Assembly (NCBI GenBank): GCA_903919315.1
Contig: CAIXHP010000065.1
Coordinates: 1 to 36,906, forward strand
Length of the DNA stretch: 36,906 nucleotides
Reading direction: 5' to 3'
From: an uncultured Pseudomonadota bacterium
GTDB lineage: Bacteria; Pseudomonadota; Alphaproteobacteria; UBA9219
In this document: positions 19,578 to 28,124 of the stretch, one piece after another
How positions within the stretch are numbered: the stretch's first letter is position 1
How the letters are laid out: every line of letters starts with the position of its first letter
The notes under the pieces: model-generated
The model's input: only the letters and a program-made list of their open reading frames with translations
What the model was told of the DNA's origin: nothing
Databases searched by the model: none
Translations under genes and position numbers: made by a program

Positions 19578-20024
19578 TTATTTCCGGGGCGCTGTGGGGC
19601 GGCCCATGTTGCCCATCAATTGTTCGAGGAACGTCACATCGTGGCCATAGGTGGGCGTGCGGCGCGTGACGGGATCGACTTCGTGCGCGGCGGCGGAGTC
19701 GAGCTTGTTGACCGCCGTCACCACGCCTTGATCGTCAAAGCGTATCTCGACGGCTTTCTGATCCATGACTTCGGGGTTGAAGAAAGCATATTGCTCGGTG
19801 CGGCGACCGAAATAGTACCAGACGTTCTCGTCGAACGTGCCGACCTGAGTCGGTGAACCTAGTTGATTAACGACATCCTCGCGCGTGCTGGTGTCGATCT
19901 TGACCTCAGCCAACTTGTCCGCGTCCACCAGATTGCCGCGCGTGGCGATTGTGGGTTCGCAGGCCGCCAGCAAAGTCAGGCAGCTCAGCAATACCAAAGA
20001 TTTACGCATCGTGATCAAGTTCAT
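19578..20024 (-). CDS. bamE: Outer membrane protein assembly factor BamE (SmpA/OmlA) lipoprotein
   Basis: 148 residues. A lipoprotein signal ends LTLLAAC, with the lipidated Cys21. The BamE/SmpA domain follows: TREDVVNQLGSPTQVGTFD and WYYFGRRTEQYAFF. BamE is an outer-membrane lipoprotein that supports BamA and BamD in beta-barrel insertion. Two starts are possible (20024, or 20009 giving MRKSLVLLS); neither has a clear ribosome binding site. TTGACC followed after 17-18 bases by GATATGA overlaps the first ATG, which slightly favours the shorter form. Confidence 0.9.
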   Translation of the reverse strand: MNLITMRKSLVLLSCLTLLAACEPTIATRGNLVDADKLAEVKIDTSTREDVVNQLGSPTQVGTFDENVWYYFGRRTEQYAFFNPEVMDQKAVEIRFDDQGVVTAVNKLDSAAAHEVDPVTRRTPTYGHDVTFLEQLMGNMGRPTAPRK

Positions 20025-20198
20025 ATCGTGCCATTCACGGATGGGGTCAACGTTCGTGGAGCGGCTTTAGGCATTCCATGCGCCTGTGCTTCTGTCAATC
20101 CTGTCGCGATTTCGGAGTCGGTGTTGTCGAATCCGGTTGAATTTGCTAGGTTTTTTTATGCCGTTTGTTTGAGCCTTTTCTGTGTCGTTGGGAACGTT

Positions 20199-20756
20199 AT
20201 GAAACAACTTTCTGTCGAAGCGCCTGAGCTGTCCCGCCCCTTGTCGGTCGATAAGATTTCCACCGGAGGCATGGTGGAGCGCATCGTGGCGCGACCGAAC
20301 GAGCGGAAAGCTCTGATGGTGCGCTTCGGCTTGCTTGATTTGTCGAGGCTTGAGGCCGATTTGAGCATTGACCATGCCCGCGACCGGATGCTGACGGTGA
20401 CGGGGTCTTTCGTGGCCGATGTGGTGCAGCAGTGCGTCGTGACGCTGGAGCCGATCCCTGTTCGCGTGACGGACAAGATCGACATCATCTTCGCGCCGCC
20501 GCATTTGCTCGACAAGGGCGCAGGCTCGCCGCATTTCGATTCGGGTGAGGAGGAAGCGCCGGAGCCGATTGTGAACGGTGAAATCGATTTGGGCGAACTG
20601 GTGGCCCAGCACCTCGCCGTCGCCCTTGACCCCTACCCTCGCAAGCCCGACGCAGCGCTGCCGGACGCTGCCTGCGCACCAGAGGCGGACTCGCCGGATA
20701 ATGTCATCAATCCCTTCGCCCGCTTGGCAGCCTTGAAGGACATCGAGCGCAAATAG
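20199..20756 (+). CDS. YceD/DUF177 family protein
   Basis: 185 residues starting MKQLSVEAPELSRPLSVDK. It shows the DUF177 pattern: an N-terminal beta-rich region, a central QQCVVTLEPIPVRVTDKID stretch, and an acidic EEEAPEPIVNGEIDLGELVAQHLAVALDP-like C-terminal half. Homologues in other bacteria are linked to 23S rRNA and often precede rpmF-plsX, which are not present here. The GGGAACGTT before the ATG gives a modest ribosome binding site; upstream residues in the same frame are not family-like. Confidence 0.82.
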   Translation: MKQLSVEAPELSRPLSVDKISTGGMVERIVARPNERKALMVRFGLLDLSRLEADLSIDHARDRMLTVTGSFVADVVQQCVVTLEPIPVRVTDKIDIIFAPPHLLDKGAGSPHFDSGEEEAPEPIVNGEIDLGELVAQHLAVALDPYPRKPDAALPDAACAPEADSPDNVINPFARLAALKDIERK

Positions 20757-20836
20757 CGGCGCGAAATGCGGGGGTGACAGCGGGGCTGGTAAAAGGATAG
20801 CTTTCGCCCATCGTTCTCACAGAATCTGGATAGATT

Positions 20837-21640
20837 ATGCTCGAATCCTATTTTGCGGCAGCCATCCTCGGCCTTGTGGAGGGGCTTACGGAGTTCCTCC
20901 CCATATCATCCACCGGCCATTTGTTGCTGATGGACAAGCTCTTGCATTTTCAGGGGCCGCCCGGCCATGTGTTGGAGGTGGTTATCCAACTGGGGGCTAT
21001 TCTGGCCGTCGTGGTGGTGTATTTCCAGCGTCTGTGGCGGGTCTCGGTGACGGCGCCGAGCCGTCCGGAGTCGCGGCGCTTTATCCTTGCGGTTCTGCTG
21101 GGATTCCTCCCCTCCATGGTGATCGGTGCCTTTGCGCATGGCTTCATCAAAGATGTTCTGTTTAATCCGATGGTCGTGAGCGTTTCGTTTGTCATCGGCG
21201 GAATCCTGATCCTCTGGATTGAAAAAAACGCGCCCGCGCCGGTGGTGAACGAGGTCGAGACGATGCCGTTGAAAACGGCGCTGGCGATCGGTTTTTGCCA
21301 GTGTCTGGCGATGATCCCCGGCGTGTCGCGGTCGGGGGCGACGATCATGGGCGCGTTGATGCTCAAGGTGGATCGGCGCGTCGCGGCGGAATACACCTTT
21401 TTCCTTGCCATTCCGACAATGGCGGCGGCCACGGCCTATGACTTTTACAAAAGCGCACATGAACTGACGGCAAGCGATGGCGCGATGATCGCCATCGGCT
21501 TTGTCGTCGCGTTTTTGTCGGCGCTGGTGGTCGTGCGGAAATTTGTCGCTTTCATCGGTCGGCATGGTTTTGCGCCTTTCGCGTGGTACCGCATTATCGT
21601 CGGTTCCGTGGCGATCATCGCGCTTTTGATTCTGCGGTAA
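20837..21640 (+). CDS. uppP: Undecaprenyl-diphosphate phosphatase
   Basis: 267 residues, an integral membrane UppP/BacA. The catalytic segments EGLTEFLPISSTGH (15-28) and PGVSRSGATI are intact. It dephosphorylates undecaprenyl diphosphate to recycle the lipid carrier for peptidoglycan and polysaccharide synthesis. About seven to eight membrane helices are visible. The stop codon is followed at once by the zapE start, so the two are probably translated from one transcript. Confidence 0.95.
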   Translation: MLESYFAAAILGLVEGLTEFLPISSTGHLLLMDKLLHFQGPPGHVLEVVIQLGAILAVVVVYFQRLWRVSVTAPSRPESRRFILAVLLGFLPSMVIGAFAHGFIKDVLFNPMVVSVSFVIGGILILWIEKNAPAPVVNEVETMPLKTALAIGFCQCLAMIPGVSRSGATIMGALMLKVDRRVAAEYTFFLAIPTMAAATAYDFYKSAHELTASDGAMIAIGFVVAFLSALVVVRKFVAFIGRHGFAPFAWYRIIVGSVAIIALLILR

Positions 21641-22735
21641 ATGCCAGAGCGGATTCCTGACCTCTACCAATCCCGCGTTGCGGCGGGGGCTTTGCGTCCC
21701 GATCCGGCGCAGGCCGAGGCCGCGCGGTTGTTGCAGGATTTGGCGCTCCAACTTGACGGCTACTCCCCCGATGCTGTGAAAGGACTAAGGGCGCTTTTCA
21801 AAAAGAAGTCCCCTGCGCCGCGCGGCATCTACCTTTATGGCGATGTCGGGCGCGGCAAGAGTTTGTTGATGGACTTGTTCTTTGCCGAAGCGCGGGTTAA
21901 CCGCAAGCGTCGCGTACATTTCCATCAGTTTATGCTTGAAATCCACGACCGCTTGCACCGCGCCCGCGCTTCCGGTGACGCGCTTCCGCAACTGGCGCGG
22001 GCGTTGGCGCAGGAGGCATGGCTACTCTGCTTTGACGAATTCCACGTCGGCAACATCGCGGACGCGATGATATTGGGGCGCTTGTTCACGGCGTTGTTCG
22101 AGGCTGGGGTCGTGGTGGTTCTGACCTCCAACGCCGCGCCGGTCGAGCTCTATCGGGGCGGGTTGCAGCGTGAGCGTTTTCTGCCCTTCATCGAGCTGAT
22201 CAAACGGCATATGGATGTTCACCACCTCGCCGGAGCGGTGGACTACCGCTACGCGCACCTGCGCCGTCTCCAAAGCTGCTTCACGCCGTTGGGGCCAGAG
22301 GCGACGCAACGGCTTGAAGCCGTGTTCGCCGACATAACCGGCGGTGTGAAGCCTGAGAGCTTGTCTTTGCCCGTTGAGGGGCGTTCCGTCGCGGTGCCGC
22401 GCACGGCGCGGGGCGTTGCGTGGTTTGGCTTTGCGGAGCTTTGCTCACAGCCTTTGGGGGCGGCGGATTATCTTGCGCTGGCGGCTTGCTTTCATACGCT
22501 GATGATCGACGGCGTTCCCGTCTTTACGGCGGAACAGCGCAACGAAACCGCGCGTTTCATGACGTTGATCGACGCGCTTTATGAGGCCAAGACGCAGCTG
22601 TTCTGGTCCGCCGCCGCGCCGCCGGAGCGGCTTTGCGTCGAAGGCGAACTGGCCCAAGCGTTCCAACGCACGGCCAGCCGATTGGTGGAGATGCAAAGCG
22701 AAGCGTACCGCCAGCTCCCCCACGGGGGCGTTTAG
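21641..22735 (+). CDS. zapE: Cell division ATPase ZapE (AFG1-like)
   Basis: 364 residues. Walker A GDVGRGKS is at 67-74 and the Walker B-like LLCFDEFHV is near 127-135, followed by the AFG1 motif LTSNAAPVELYRGGLQR. ZapE binds FtsZ and modulates the Z ring in enterobacteria; mitochondrial AFG1 handles membrane protein turnover. The ATG follows directly on the uppP TAA. The stop overlaps the convergent small membrane gene by 3-4 bases. Confidence 0.92.
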   Translation: MPERIPDLYQSRVAAGALRPDPAQAEAARLLQDLALQLDGYSPDAVKGLRALFKKKSPAPRGIYLYGDVGRGKSLLMDLFFAEARVNRKRRVHFHQFMLEIHDRLHRARASGDALPQLARALAQEAWLLCFDEFHVGNIADAMILGRLFTALFEAGVVVVLTSNAAPVELYRGGLQRERFLPFIELIKRHMDVHHLAGAVDYRYAHLRRLQSCFTPLGPEATQRLEAVFADITGGVKPESLSLPVEGRSVAVPRTARGVAWFGFAELCSQPLGAADYLALAACFHTLMIDGVPVFTAEQRNETARFMTLIDALYEAKTQLFWSAAAPPERLCVEGELAQAFQRTASRLVEMQSEAYRQLPHGGV

Positions 22736-22995
22736 TCTTTCGGGGGCGCGTAGCCGTCTTCGTTGCCTGTTGTTGAGGTGTCGGCGGTGCCTTCGGTTTG
22801 CTCGGCCGCTGGCGGCAACGATTTATGCCCCGGCCCGAAGTTTTGATACACCAGAGCCAGTCCCAGCGCGATGGCGAGCCAAAGCGCGATGTTGTGCAGG
22901 ACTTTGCCGCGATTCATCGCGAGAATATTCGGCGCGATCCAAATCACAATCGCGAGGGTCATCAGAGCGGAAAGAATGATGCTGATCGTGCTCAT
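22732..22995 (-). CDS. Small two-helix membrane protein, unknown function
   Basis: 87 residues with two hydrophobic helices (about 4-26 and 34-51) and a polar C-terminal tail rich in Thr, Glu and Gly. I do not recognise a family. It sits 20 bases downstream of ispB on the same strand and is likely co-transcribed. Translation is supported by GAAAGGCGACC before the ATG. Confidence 0.75.
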   Translation of the reverse strand: MSTISIILSALMTLAIVIWIAPNILAMNRGKVLHNIALWLAIALGLALVYQNFGPGHKSLPPAAEQTEGTADTSTTGNEDGYAPPKD

Positions 22996-23015
22996 GGTCG
23001 CCTTTCGGAGGAAAG

Positions 23016-24038
23016 TTAAAAACGTCGTTCGACGGTAAAGCCGATGATATCCAACAAAGCGCGTTTCGCCGCGCTGTCGGGGAACAGGCCGAGGGAGTCG
23101 CGGGCGATAGCGCCATAGTGGCGGGCGCGTTCGATGGCATCGCGCAGCGCGTTGTGGCGCTGCATGATGTCCTGCGCGTGCGCGAGGTCGCCTTCGCGCA
23201 GATCTTGTTCTTCCAGCGTGCGCCGCCAGAAGGCGCGTTCGGCTTCCGTGCCGCGATGAATCGCCAGAATGACGGGCAGCGTGATCTTGCCTTCACGGAA
23301 ATCGTCGCCGACGGTCTTGCCCAAACGCGCTTGCTCGGCGGAATAGTCCAGTACGTCGTCCACGATCTGAAACGCGATGCCGAGGTTGAGGCCAAAGGTG
23401 CGCAGCGCTTCTTCCTCCGCCGCCGGTCGACCCGCGACCACCGCGCCGATGCGGCAGGCGGCGGCGAAGAGTTCGGCGGTTTTGGCGCGGACGACTTCGA
23501 GATAGGCCTGTTCGCTCGTCGCGCTGTCGTTGGTGGTGGTGAGCTGCAGCACTTCGCCCTCGGCGATCACCGCCGAAGCGGTGGAGAGGATGCGCAGCAC
23601 GTCAATCGAGCCGTCTTCGACCATAAGTTGAAACGAACGGCTGAACAGAAAATCGCCGACCAGAACGCTGGACTGATTGCCGAACAAGGCGTTGGCCGAG
23701 GGGTTCCCCCGCCGTAGATCGCTGGCATCCACGACATCGTCGTGCAGCAGCGTGGCGGTGTGGATGAATTCGACGCAGGCCGCCAGCTTGTTCTGGCGCG
23801 TGCCGCGATAGCCGCAGAGCTTGGCGCTGGCCAAGGTGAGGATGGGCCGCAACCGTTTGCCGCCCGCCGCAATGATGTGTCCGGCCAGCTGGGGAATCAA
23901 CGGCACCTGACTTTCCATGCGCTGGAGGATCAGATGGTTAACGGCGGCCATATCCTCGGCCACCAACGCGGTCAGGCGTTCCAGCGCTTCGTCGCCGTTA
24001 GCGCGGCGCGGTGTCTCCAAAGGTATGACGGTGGCCAT
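23016..24038 (-). CDS. ispB: Polyprenyl diphosphate synthase (octaprenyl/decaprenyl type)
   Basis: 340 residues of the trans-prenyltransferase family. The two aspartate-rich motifs are DDVVD (100-104) and DDVLD (227-231), with GGKRLRP at 59-65. It builds the long side chain of ubiquinone from isopentenyl diphosphate. Chain length cannot be read with certainty. A TATACT (plus-strand AGTATA at 24069-24074) about 30 bases upstream is a good -10 box, though its -35 is weak. Confidence 0.93.
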   Translation of the reverse strand: MATVIPLETPRRANGDEALERLTALVAEDMAAVNHLILQRMESQVPLIPQLAGHIIAAGGKRLRPILTLASAKLCGYRGTRQNKLAACVEFIHTATLLHDDVVDASDLRRGNPSANALFGNQSSVLVGDFLFSRSFQLMVEDGSIDVLRILSTASAVIAEGEVLQLTTTNDSATSEQAYLEVVRAKTAELFAAACRIGAVVAGRPAAEEEALRTFGLNLGIAFQIVDDVLDYSAEQARLGKTVGDDFREGKITLPVILAIHRGTEAERAFWRRTLEEQDLREGDLAHAQDIMQRHNALRDAIERARHYGAIARDSLGLFPDSAAKRALLDIIGFTVERRF

Positions 24039-24250
24039 GGTTCAGCTCGCGGGAGGTTGCTGAGTGGCAGTATAGACGGGGTTTCGGATAAAACCAGTGG
24101 CAGGATTTTGGCCTTACGGTCTGTGTTAAGACATCCCTGTAGTTCATGCGATATTTTGTACGCAACTAAAAAATGAACATGGACGAAGGGGTTGGGCGGC
24201 GTGCTAAAGACGAGAAACAGTAAATATTTCTAACAAAAACAGTTTGTAGA

Positions 24251-25513
24251 ATGCTCCACCGATTGACCGAGGATAATATCCGTAACGGCTGTTTGAGCGA
24301 CGACGATTTCTCCGCCGCTGCCGGGTTTCGGGTTGTAAGTTTTGATCTCGCGCAGTTTCCTCACTTTGACGAACTGCGTGCGCAGGGGAGCTTGTCGCGC
24401 CACAAGCTCCATGAACGCGCTGATGCCATTTATCAGGCTTTGGATGACACAGGACAAACCTATCCCATGGGAGAGTTTGACAAAGCCGATGCTCTATCTG
24501 TGGCTGGAGAGCCGCGCGCGACACTGCAATCGGCCATCAGACCTATTGAGCTTTCCAGTGTTCCTCATTTTAACCATTTTCAGCAGGTCCATTCGCAAGG
24601 TTTTGATTTGGCGCACGAAGAAGGCAGCCCGGTTTGGCGCTCTGCCGCCTTTTCCGATTGCGCGTCGGTTGCAGATGTCCTCCCCGGTCTTTTGAGCGAG
24701 GATGTTCCTGTCCTTGGCTACTTCAGAAGATGCGCAGCGTTTATCCTCAGGCCAACCACGCTGACACCGCAGGCGTTCTGGGCGCAAAGGGCCAGAATGA
24801 GCGAGTCTTTGTTGGTGCGCGTTCCGCAGGATGGCGCGTTGGCTTTGTTGGCTGATTTGCACGAACGACGGCATCTTCAGCAGATCATCATAAAGTCATC
24901 CTCCAGATCGCCCCAATTTTACTCTGAGCTGGACGCTGATCTGGCGCCCGACGCGTCCCTGCGTCGGGCGAATGTGGGCGCTGAGACTCGTGAGGCCAAT
25001 TTGCATGCGCGTTACATAGGAATGTTGGCGGCACCCCCCACCTATTGGTTCGCTCCGACTATGGAGGCGTTGGCGCGACGCGAGAAACCTAAGGATTATT
25101 TCAGAACTTTTCGTGCCGTTATGGAAGTTCGGCTGCGCCTTGCTCTGCCGCGCAGCGGAAGCGGCGTGCAGCGGCTTTCGTCCGAGCAGATACAAAACGC
25201 GGTCGGCGCGTGGAAGGGACACAAAAGCGTGACGGCGCGTGATGAACTGCCCGTTCGCGAGGTCGATGCCTTGGACAGAAATTATGTGGGACTCAGCCAG
25301 AGGCTTCTTCGAAGCGACCCGGCCCTGTTGCACACGCGGTTGCGCCAGTTGGTCGAGGATGGCGTTTTCACCGATCCGTTCGCGGAGCGGATTGCCTGCG
25401 GTATCGTTAGGGCCGCCGCCTATTTCAACCCCGACCTCGTTCAGGCCGATCAGGTTCCGGCTAGAAAAAGGCTAAACGATTTGATGTGGCGCGAGAAGGC
25501 CTGTTGCCTTTAA
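24251..25513 (+). CDS. Hypothetical protein with HExxH motif (possible metallopeptidase)
   Basis: 420 residues that I do not recognise as a whole. LADLHERRHLQQ at 200-211 contains HExxH (204-208). About 18 residues later SELDAD (225-230) supplies a candidate third ligand, the spacing used by gluzincin metallopeptidases. There is no signal peptide or membrane helix, so it is probably cytoplasmic or exported by another route. The C-terminal 150 residues are Arg- and Leu-rich and helical in character. The ATG lacks a ribosome binding site, and the upstream 211 bases are AT-rich. The gene lies between ispB and a methyltransferase that are often close neighbours in alphaproteobacteria, so it may be an insertion. 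Confidence 0.65.
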   Translation: MLHRLTEDNIRNGCLSDDDFSAAAGFRVVSFDLAQFPHFDELRAQGSLSRHKLHERADAIYQALDDTGQTYPMGEFDKADALSVAGEPRATLQSAIRPIELSSVPHFNHFQQVHSQGFDLAHEEGSPVWRSAAFSDCASVADVLPGLLSEDVPVLGYFRRCAAFILRPTTLTPQAFWAQRARMSESLLVRVPQDGALALLADLHERRHLQQIIIKSSSRSPQFYSELDADLAPDASLRRANVGAETREANLHARYIGMLAAPPTYWFAPTMEALARREKPKDYFRTFRAVMEVRLRLALPRSGSGVQRLSSEQIQNAVGAWKGHKSVTARDELPVREVDALDRNYVGLSQRLLRSDPALLHTRLRQLVEDGVFTDPFAERIACGIVRAAAYFNPDLVQADQVPARKRLNDLMWREKACCL

Positions 25514-25554
25514 ACTTGCGGTACGAGCAGCTTTTATTCTGACACTGTGGCCCT

Positions 25555-26295
25555 ATGTCTTCCCTGATAACCACACTCGACGGTATCCTGAACCGCCGCG
25601 TTGCTTTGGAGCAACCGGCGGAGGGGTTTCGTGTGGCGGTGGATACGGTGTTGTTGGCTTCTGCCGTTCCGGCGCTGGCGGGGCAGCGGGTGCTGGATCT
25701 CGGTTGCGGGGTAGGCGGCGCTATGCTGGCGTTGGCTTGCCGGGTGCCGGGGGTGGCGGTCGAAGGCGTGGAGATTCAGGCAGCGTTGGCGCGGCTCGGT
25801 GCGGCGAATATCGGGCGCAATGCGTTCGACGCGGCGTTGTCCGTTCGCGAGGGCGATGTCATGCGGCTTCCGGCGGTTTGGCGCGAGGCGTTTGACCATG
25901 TGATGATGAACCCGCCCTACCACGATGCCGCGCGGCATGACGCTTCGGCCAACGCCATCAAGCGCCGGGCCAATACCGAAGACGAAGGCGATCTGCCGCA
26001 ATGGATTGCCAGCGCTGCCCAAGCCTTGAAAACGGGGGGATGCCTCACCCTGATCCACCGCGCGGATCGGGCGGATGAGTTGTGCGTTCACCTGCGCGGG
26101 GCGTTTGGGGCGGTCGCGGTCAAACCTATCTTGCCGAAGGCGGCGGTTGCGCCCAAGCGCGTGATCCTCCGCGCCACGAAGGGCGGCGCCGAGGTTGCGT
26201 CCACCCGCCCTCCCCTCGTTCTGCACAACGCTGACGGTTCTTACACGACCGAGGCCGATGCCCTTTTGCGTGACATGGCGGCGATGGCGTTTTAA
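25555..26295 (+). CDS. tRNA1(Val) adenine-N6 methyltransferase-like (TrmN6 family)
   Basis: 246 residues. The SAM-binding motif DLGCGVG is at 48-54 and the N6-adenine motif NPPY at 119-122. The length and N-terminus (FRVAVDTVLLAS) match the TrmN6/YfiC group, which methylates A37 of tRNA-Val in E. coli. The substrate here is inferred only from family resemblance. Confidence 0.85.
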   Translation: MSSLITTLDGILNRRVALEQPAEGFRVAVDTVLLASAVPALAGQRVLDLGCGVGGAMLALACRVPGVAVEGVEIQAALARLGAANIGRNAFDAALSVREGDVMRLPAVWREAFDHVMMNPPYHDAARHDASANAIKRRANTEDEGDLPQWIASAAQALKTGGCLTLIHRADRADELCVHLRGAFGAVAVKPILPKAAVAPKRVILRATKGGAEVASTRPPLVLHNADGSYTTEADALLRDMAAMAF

Positions 26296-26325
26296 GGTCG
26301 TGCCGGATCAAATGATCCAAAAAGT

Positions 26326-26353
26326 GGGATGCCAGCCTGCGCGGGCATGACGG
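26326..26353. repeat. Palindromic repeat fragment
   Basis: GGGATGCCAGCCTGCGCGGGCATGAC resembles one arm of the same class of palindromic intergenic element that follows at 26382-26484. It is a partial member, placed in tandem with the full copy. Confidence 0.55.
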
Positions 26354-26381
26354 GATTTGTGTTCGAATTCAATCATTTACC

Positions 26382-26484
26382 ATCATCCCCGCGAAGGCGT
26401 GGATCCAGCGTGAGCGATAGCGAACGTATGACTCTTGAGGCTCGCGGACGCTCGCCGCTGGATTCCCGCTTTCGCGGGAATGAC
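26382..26484. repeat. Palindromic intergenic repeat (REP-like, about 100 bp)
   Basis: Inverted arms at about 26382-26410 and 26457-26484 carry the widespread proteobacterial motif CCCGCGAAxGCGxGxATCCAGCG and its complement. The centre holds GC-rich palindromic segments. The full element could fold into a long hairpin. It lies upstream of a small membrane protein gene, and read-through of the repeat creates a spurious N-terminal extension (SPRRRGSS, LDSRFRGND). Confidence 0.8.
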
Positions 26485-26553
26485 ACGGTCTTTTTGATCA
26501 GAAATATTTTTGCAGAGATGAAGATGTCAAGACAACCAAGGATGAGGGCAAAG

Positions 26554-26778
26554 ATGACGGTGGGTTTCAAATGGACGCTGTGGTTTTGCCTCTTTCTCCT
26601 GTGGCTGGTCGTGTCTGTTTTTCTGGGCGGGTTTGTTTTGTCGGTGAAGGAGTCGTTGGGGATCAACGTGTTTTCCGGCACGGGGTATCACGCTTTTCGC
26701 TCGTGCCTAATGCGCGAGGGGCAACAGGCGCTGCATGAGAAACTTGGCGTTCCGGCTCCGGAGGCTCCGCCGAAATAA
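26554..26778 (+). CDS. Small single-pass membrane protein, unknown function
   Basis: 74 residues. One hydrophobic helix (about 5-28, WTLWFCLFLLWLVVSVFLGG) is followed by a polar tail ending APEAPPK. The start at 26554 has GAGGG five bases upstream; ATGs at 26518 and 26542 are alternatives. Reading further upstream enters the palindromic repeat and is not credible. No family is recognised. Confidence 0.6.
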   Translation: MTVGFKWTLWFCLFLLWLVVSVFLGGFVLSVKESLGINVFSGTGYHAFRSCLMREGQQALHEKLGVPAPEAPPK

Positions 26779-26784
26779 CGGGGC

Positions 26785-26826
26785 TTGCCCTGCGGCGGGC
26801 GCGGCGCTATAGAACATATCATGAAC
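26785..26826 (+). promoter_or_regulatory. LexA-type SOS box and promoter for a leaderless Y-family polymerase gene
   Basis: TTGCCC (26785-26790), exactly 17 bases, then TATAGA (26808-26813). GAAC-N7-GAAC (26812-26826) is the complement of the alphaproteobacterial LexA box GTTC-N7-GTTC. It covers the -10 edge, the expected transcription start and the ATG at 26821. No ribosome binding site exists between the -10 and the ATG, so the mRNA probably begins at or next to the A of ATG. Confidence 0.7.
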
Positions 26827-28044
26827 ATTGCGGACGGTTCTTCGGCGGCTTTACGCTGGCTGGTTCTTGACCTGAACAGCTTTTTTGCCTCGTGCGAGCA
26901 GCAGGAGGACGCGGCGTTGCGGGGGCAGCCGGTGGCGGTCGTGCCGATGCTGACGGACAGCACATGCGCCATTGCCGCCAGCTATGAGGCCAAGGCTTTC
27001 GGCATCAAGACCGGGACTCCGGTGTGGGAGGCGAAGCAGCGTTGCCCTCGCCTGCGCGTCGTTCCGGCGCGGCCCAAACTGTATGTCGAATATCACCACC
27101 ATATCCTCGCGGCGATTGAGTCCTGCGCTCCGGTCGAGGATGTGATGTCGATTGACGAGGTGGCTTGCCGTCTGGATCGGGTGCAGCAAGCGCCAGAAGC
27201 CGCCTGCCGCTTGGCCGTGGCCATGAAGGCCGCCATCCGGGCGCGTGTCGGCACCTGCATGACCAGTTCCGTCGGCATCGCCAGCAACAAGCTGCTGGCC
27301 AAACTGGCTTCCGACATGCAAAAGCCGGACGGGCTGGTGGTGCTGCATCCCGACAACATGCCGGAGGCCATCTTGCACCTAAAGCCGGAGGCTATCTGCG
27401 GCATTGGCCCCAACATGGCGGCGCGGCTGCGTCAGGCGGGGATTCATGACATGGCGGGGCTGTGGGCCGCCGATGCCCAGTGGTTGCGGCGTATTTGGAA
27501 CGGTGTGATGGGGTTGCGTTTCCATGCGCTGCTGCATGGTGCCGATTTGCCCAGTCCGCACCACCCGCAGCGCAGCCTTGGCCATCAGCATGTTCTTGCG
27601 CCCGAAGATCGCGACATGGGGCGGGCCACGCCCGTCATCCGGCAGCTGCTGACCCGCGCGGCGATGCGGTTGCGTTCCGATGCCTTTTACTGCCGCCGCC
27701 TGATCCTCGACGTGAAATGGCAGCATGATCTGGGGTATCACGTTGAGGAGGCGCGGTTTCAGGAAACGCAGGATACCGGGTTTCTGCTTCGCGTCCTGAT
27801 GCCCCTGTGGCAATCCGCGCCGCGCCTCAGGCCGCTGCGCGTTGGCGTGACGTTGGCCGATCTGGTGCCGCAGGCGGCGCACCAGCCCGACTTGTTCGAC
27901 CGCCCCAAACCCGCCGCCCTCACCGCCACCATCGACAAAATCAACGGCAAATTCGGTCGCGGCACCCTCGCCTACGGCAGCGCCCTCCCCGCCATGACCA
28001 GCAAGATAGCGTTCCACCGTGTGCCGGAGTTGGGGGAGTTTTGA
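26821..28044 (+). CDS. Y-family translesion DNA polymerase (DinB/UmuC-like)
   Basis: 407 residues. The palm motifs are LVLDLNSFFASCE (15-27, Asp17, aromatic steric gate) and SIDEVACRL (Asp112 and Glu113). The fingers carry DSTCAIAASYEAKAFGIKTG, and a helix-hairpin-helix region holds the ICGIGPNMAARL segment. QPDLFD at 355-360 fits the beta-clamp binding motif. It would extend primers across damaged bases with low fidelity. It is closer to the UmuC/DinB superfamily in general than to a named Pol IV, so no symbol is given. Expression is probably damage-inducible, given the overlapping SOS box. Confidence 0.88.
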   Translation: MNIADGSSAALRWLVLDLNSFFASCEQQEDAALRGQPVAVVPMLTDSTCAIAASYEAKAFGIKTGTPVWEAKQRCPRLRVVPARPKLYVEYHHHILAAIESCAPVEDVMSIDEVACRLDRVQQAPEAACRLAVAMKAAIRARVGTCMTSSVGIASNKLLAKLASDMQKPDGLVVLHPDNMPEAILHLKPEAICGIGPNMAARLRQAGIHDMAGLWAADAQWLRRIWNGVMGLRFHALLHGADLPSPHHPQRSLGHQHVLAPEDRDMGRATPVIRQLLTRAAMRLRSDAFYCRRLILDVKWQHDLGYHVEEARFQETQDTGFLLRVLMPLWQSAPRLRPLRVGVTLADLVPQAAHQPDLFDRPKPAALTATIDKINGKFGRGTLAYGSALPAMTSKIAFHRVPELGEF

Positions 28045-28061
28045 GGGGGGGGGGCTGTGTC

Positions 28062-28124
28062 TGCCCGCCTTCGCCCAAGGGGGCTTCGGCGCGGCACTTT
28101 TTTCGCGTTTGCGCGAAAAAAGTG
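28062..28124 (-). repeat. tRNA-linked two-hairpin repeat, copy 2
   Basis: Begins CTGCCCGCCTTCGCCC like copy 1 (12691-12750) and ends in a perfect 13-bp stem (28095-28107 with 28112-28124, loop TTTG). The stem sequence differs from copy 1 (CAC..GTG instead of CAT..ATG, CGCG instead of GCGC), but pairing is kept. The first two stem bases at the tRNA side belong to the encoded CCA of tRNA-Tyr. Confidence 0.8.

Noticed and set aside
26329-26553. Longer form of the small membrane protein starting at 26329
   Set aside because: The first 60 residues are translated from palindromic repeats (SPRRRGSS, LDSRFRGND), a well-known artefact.
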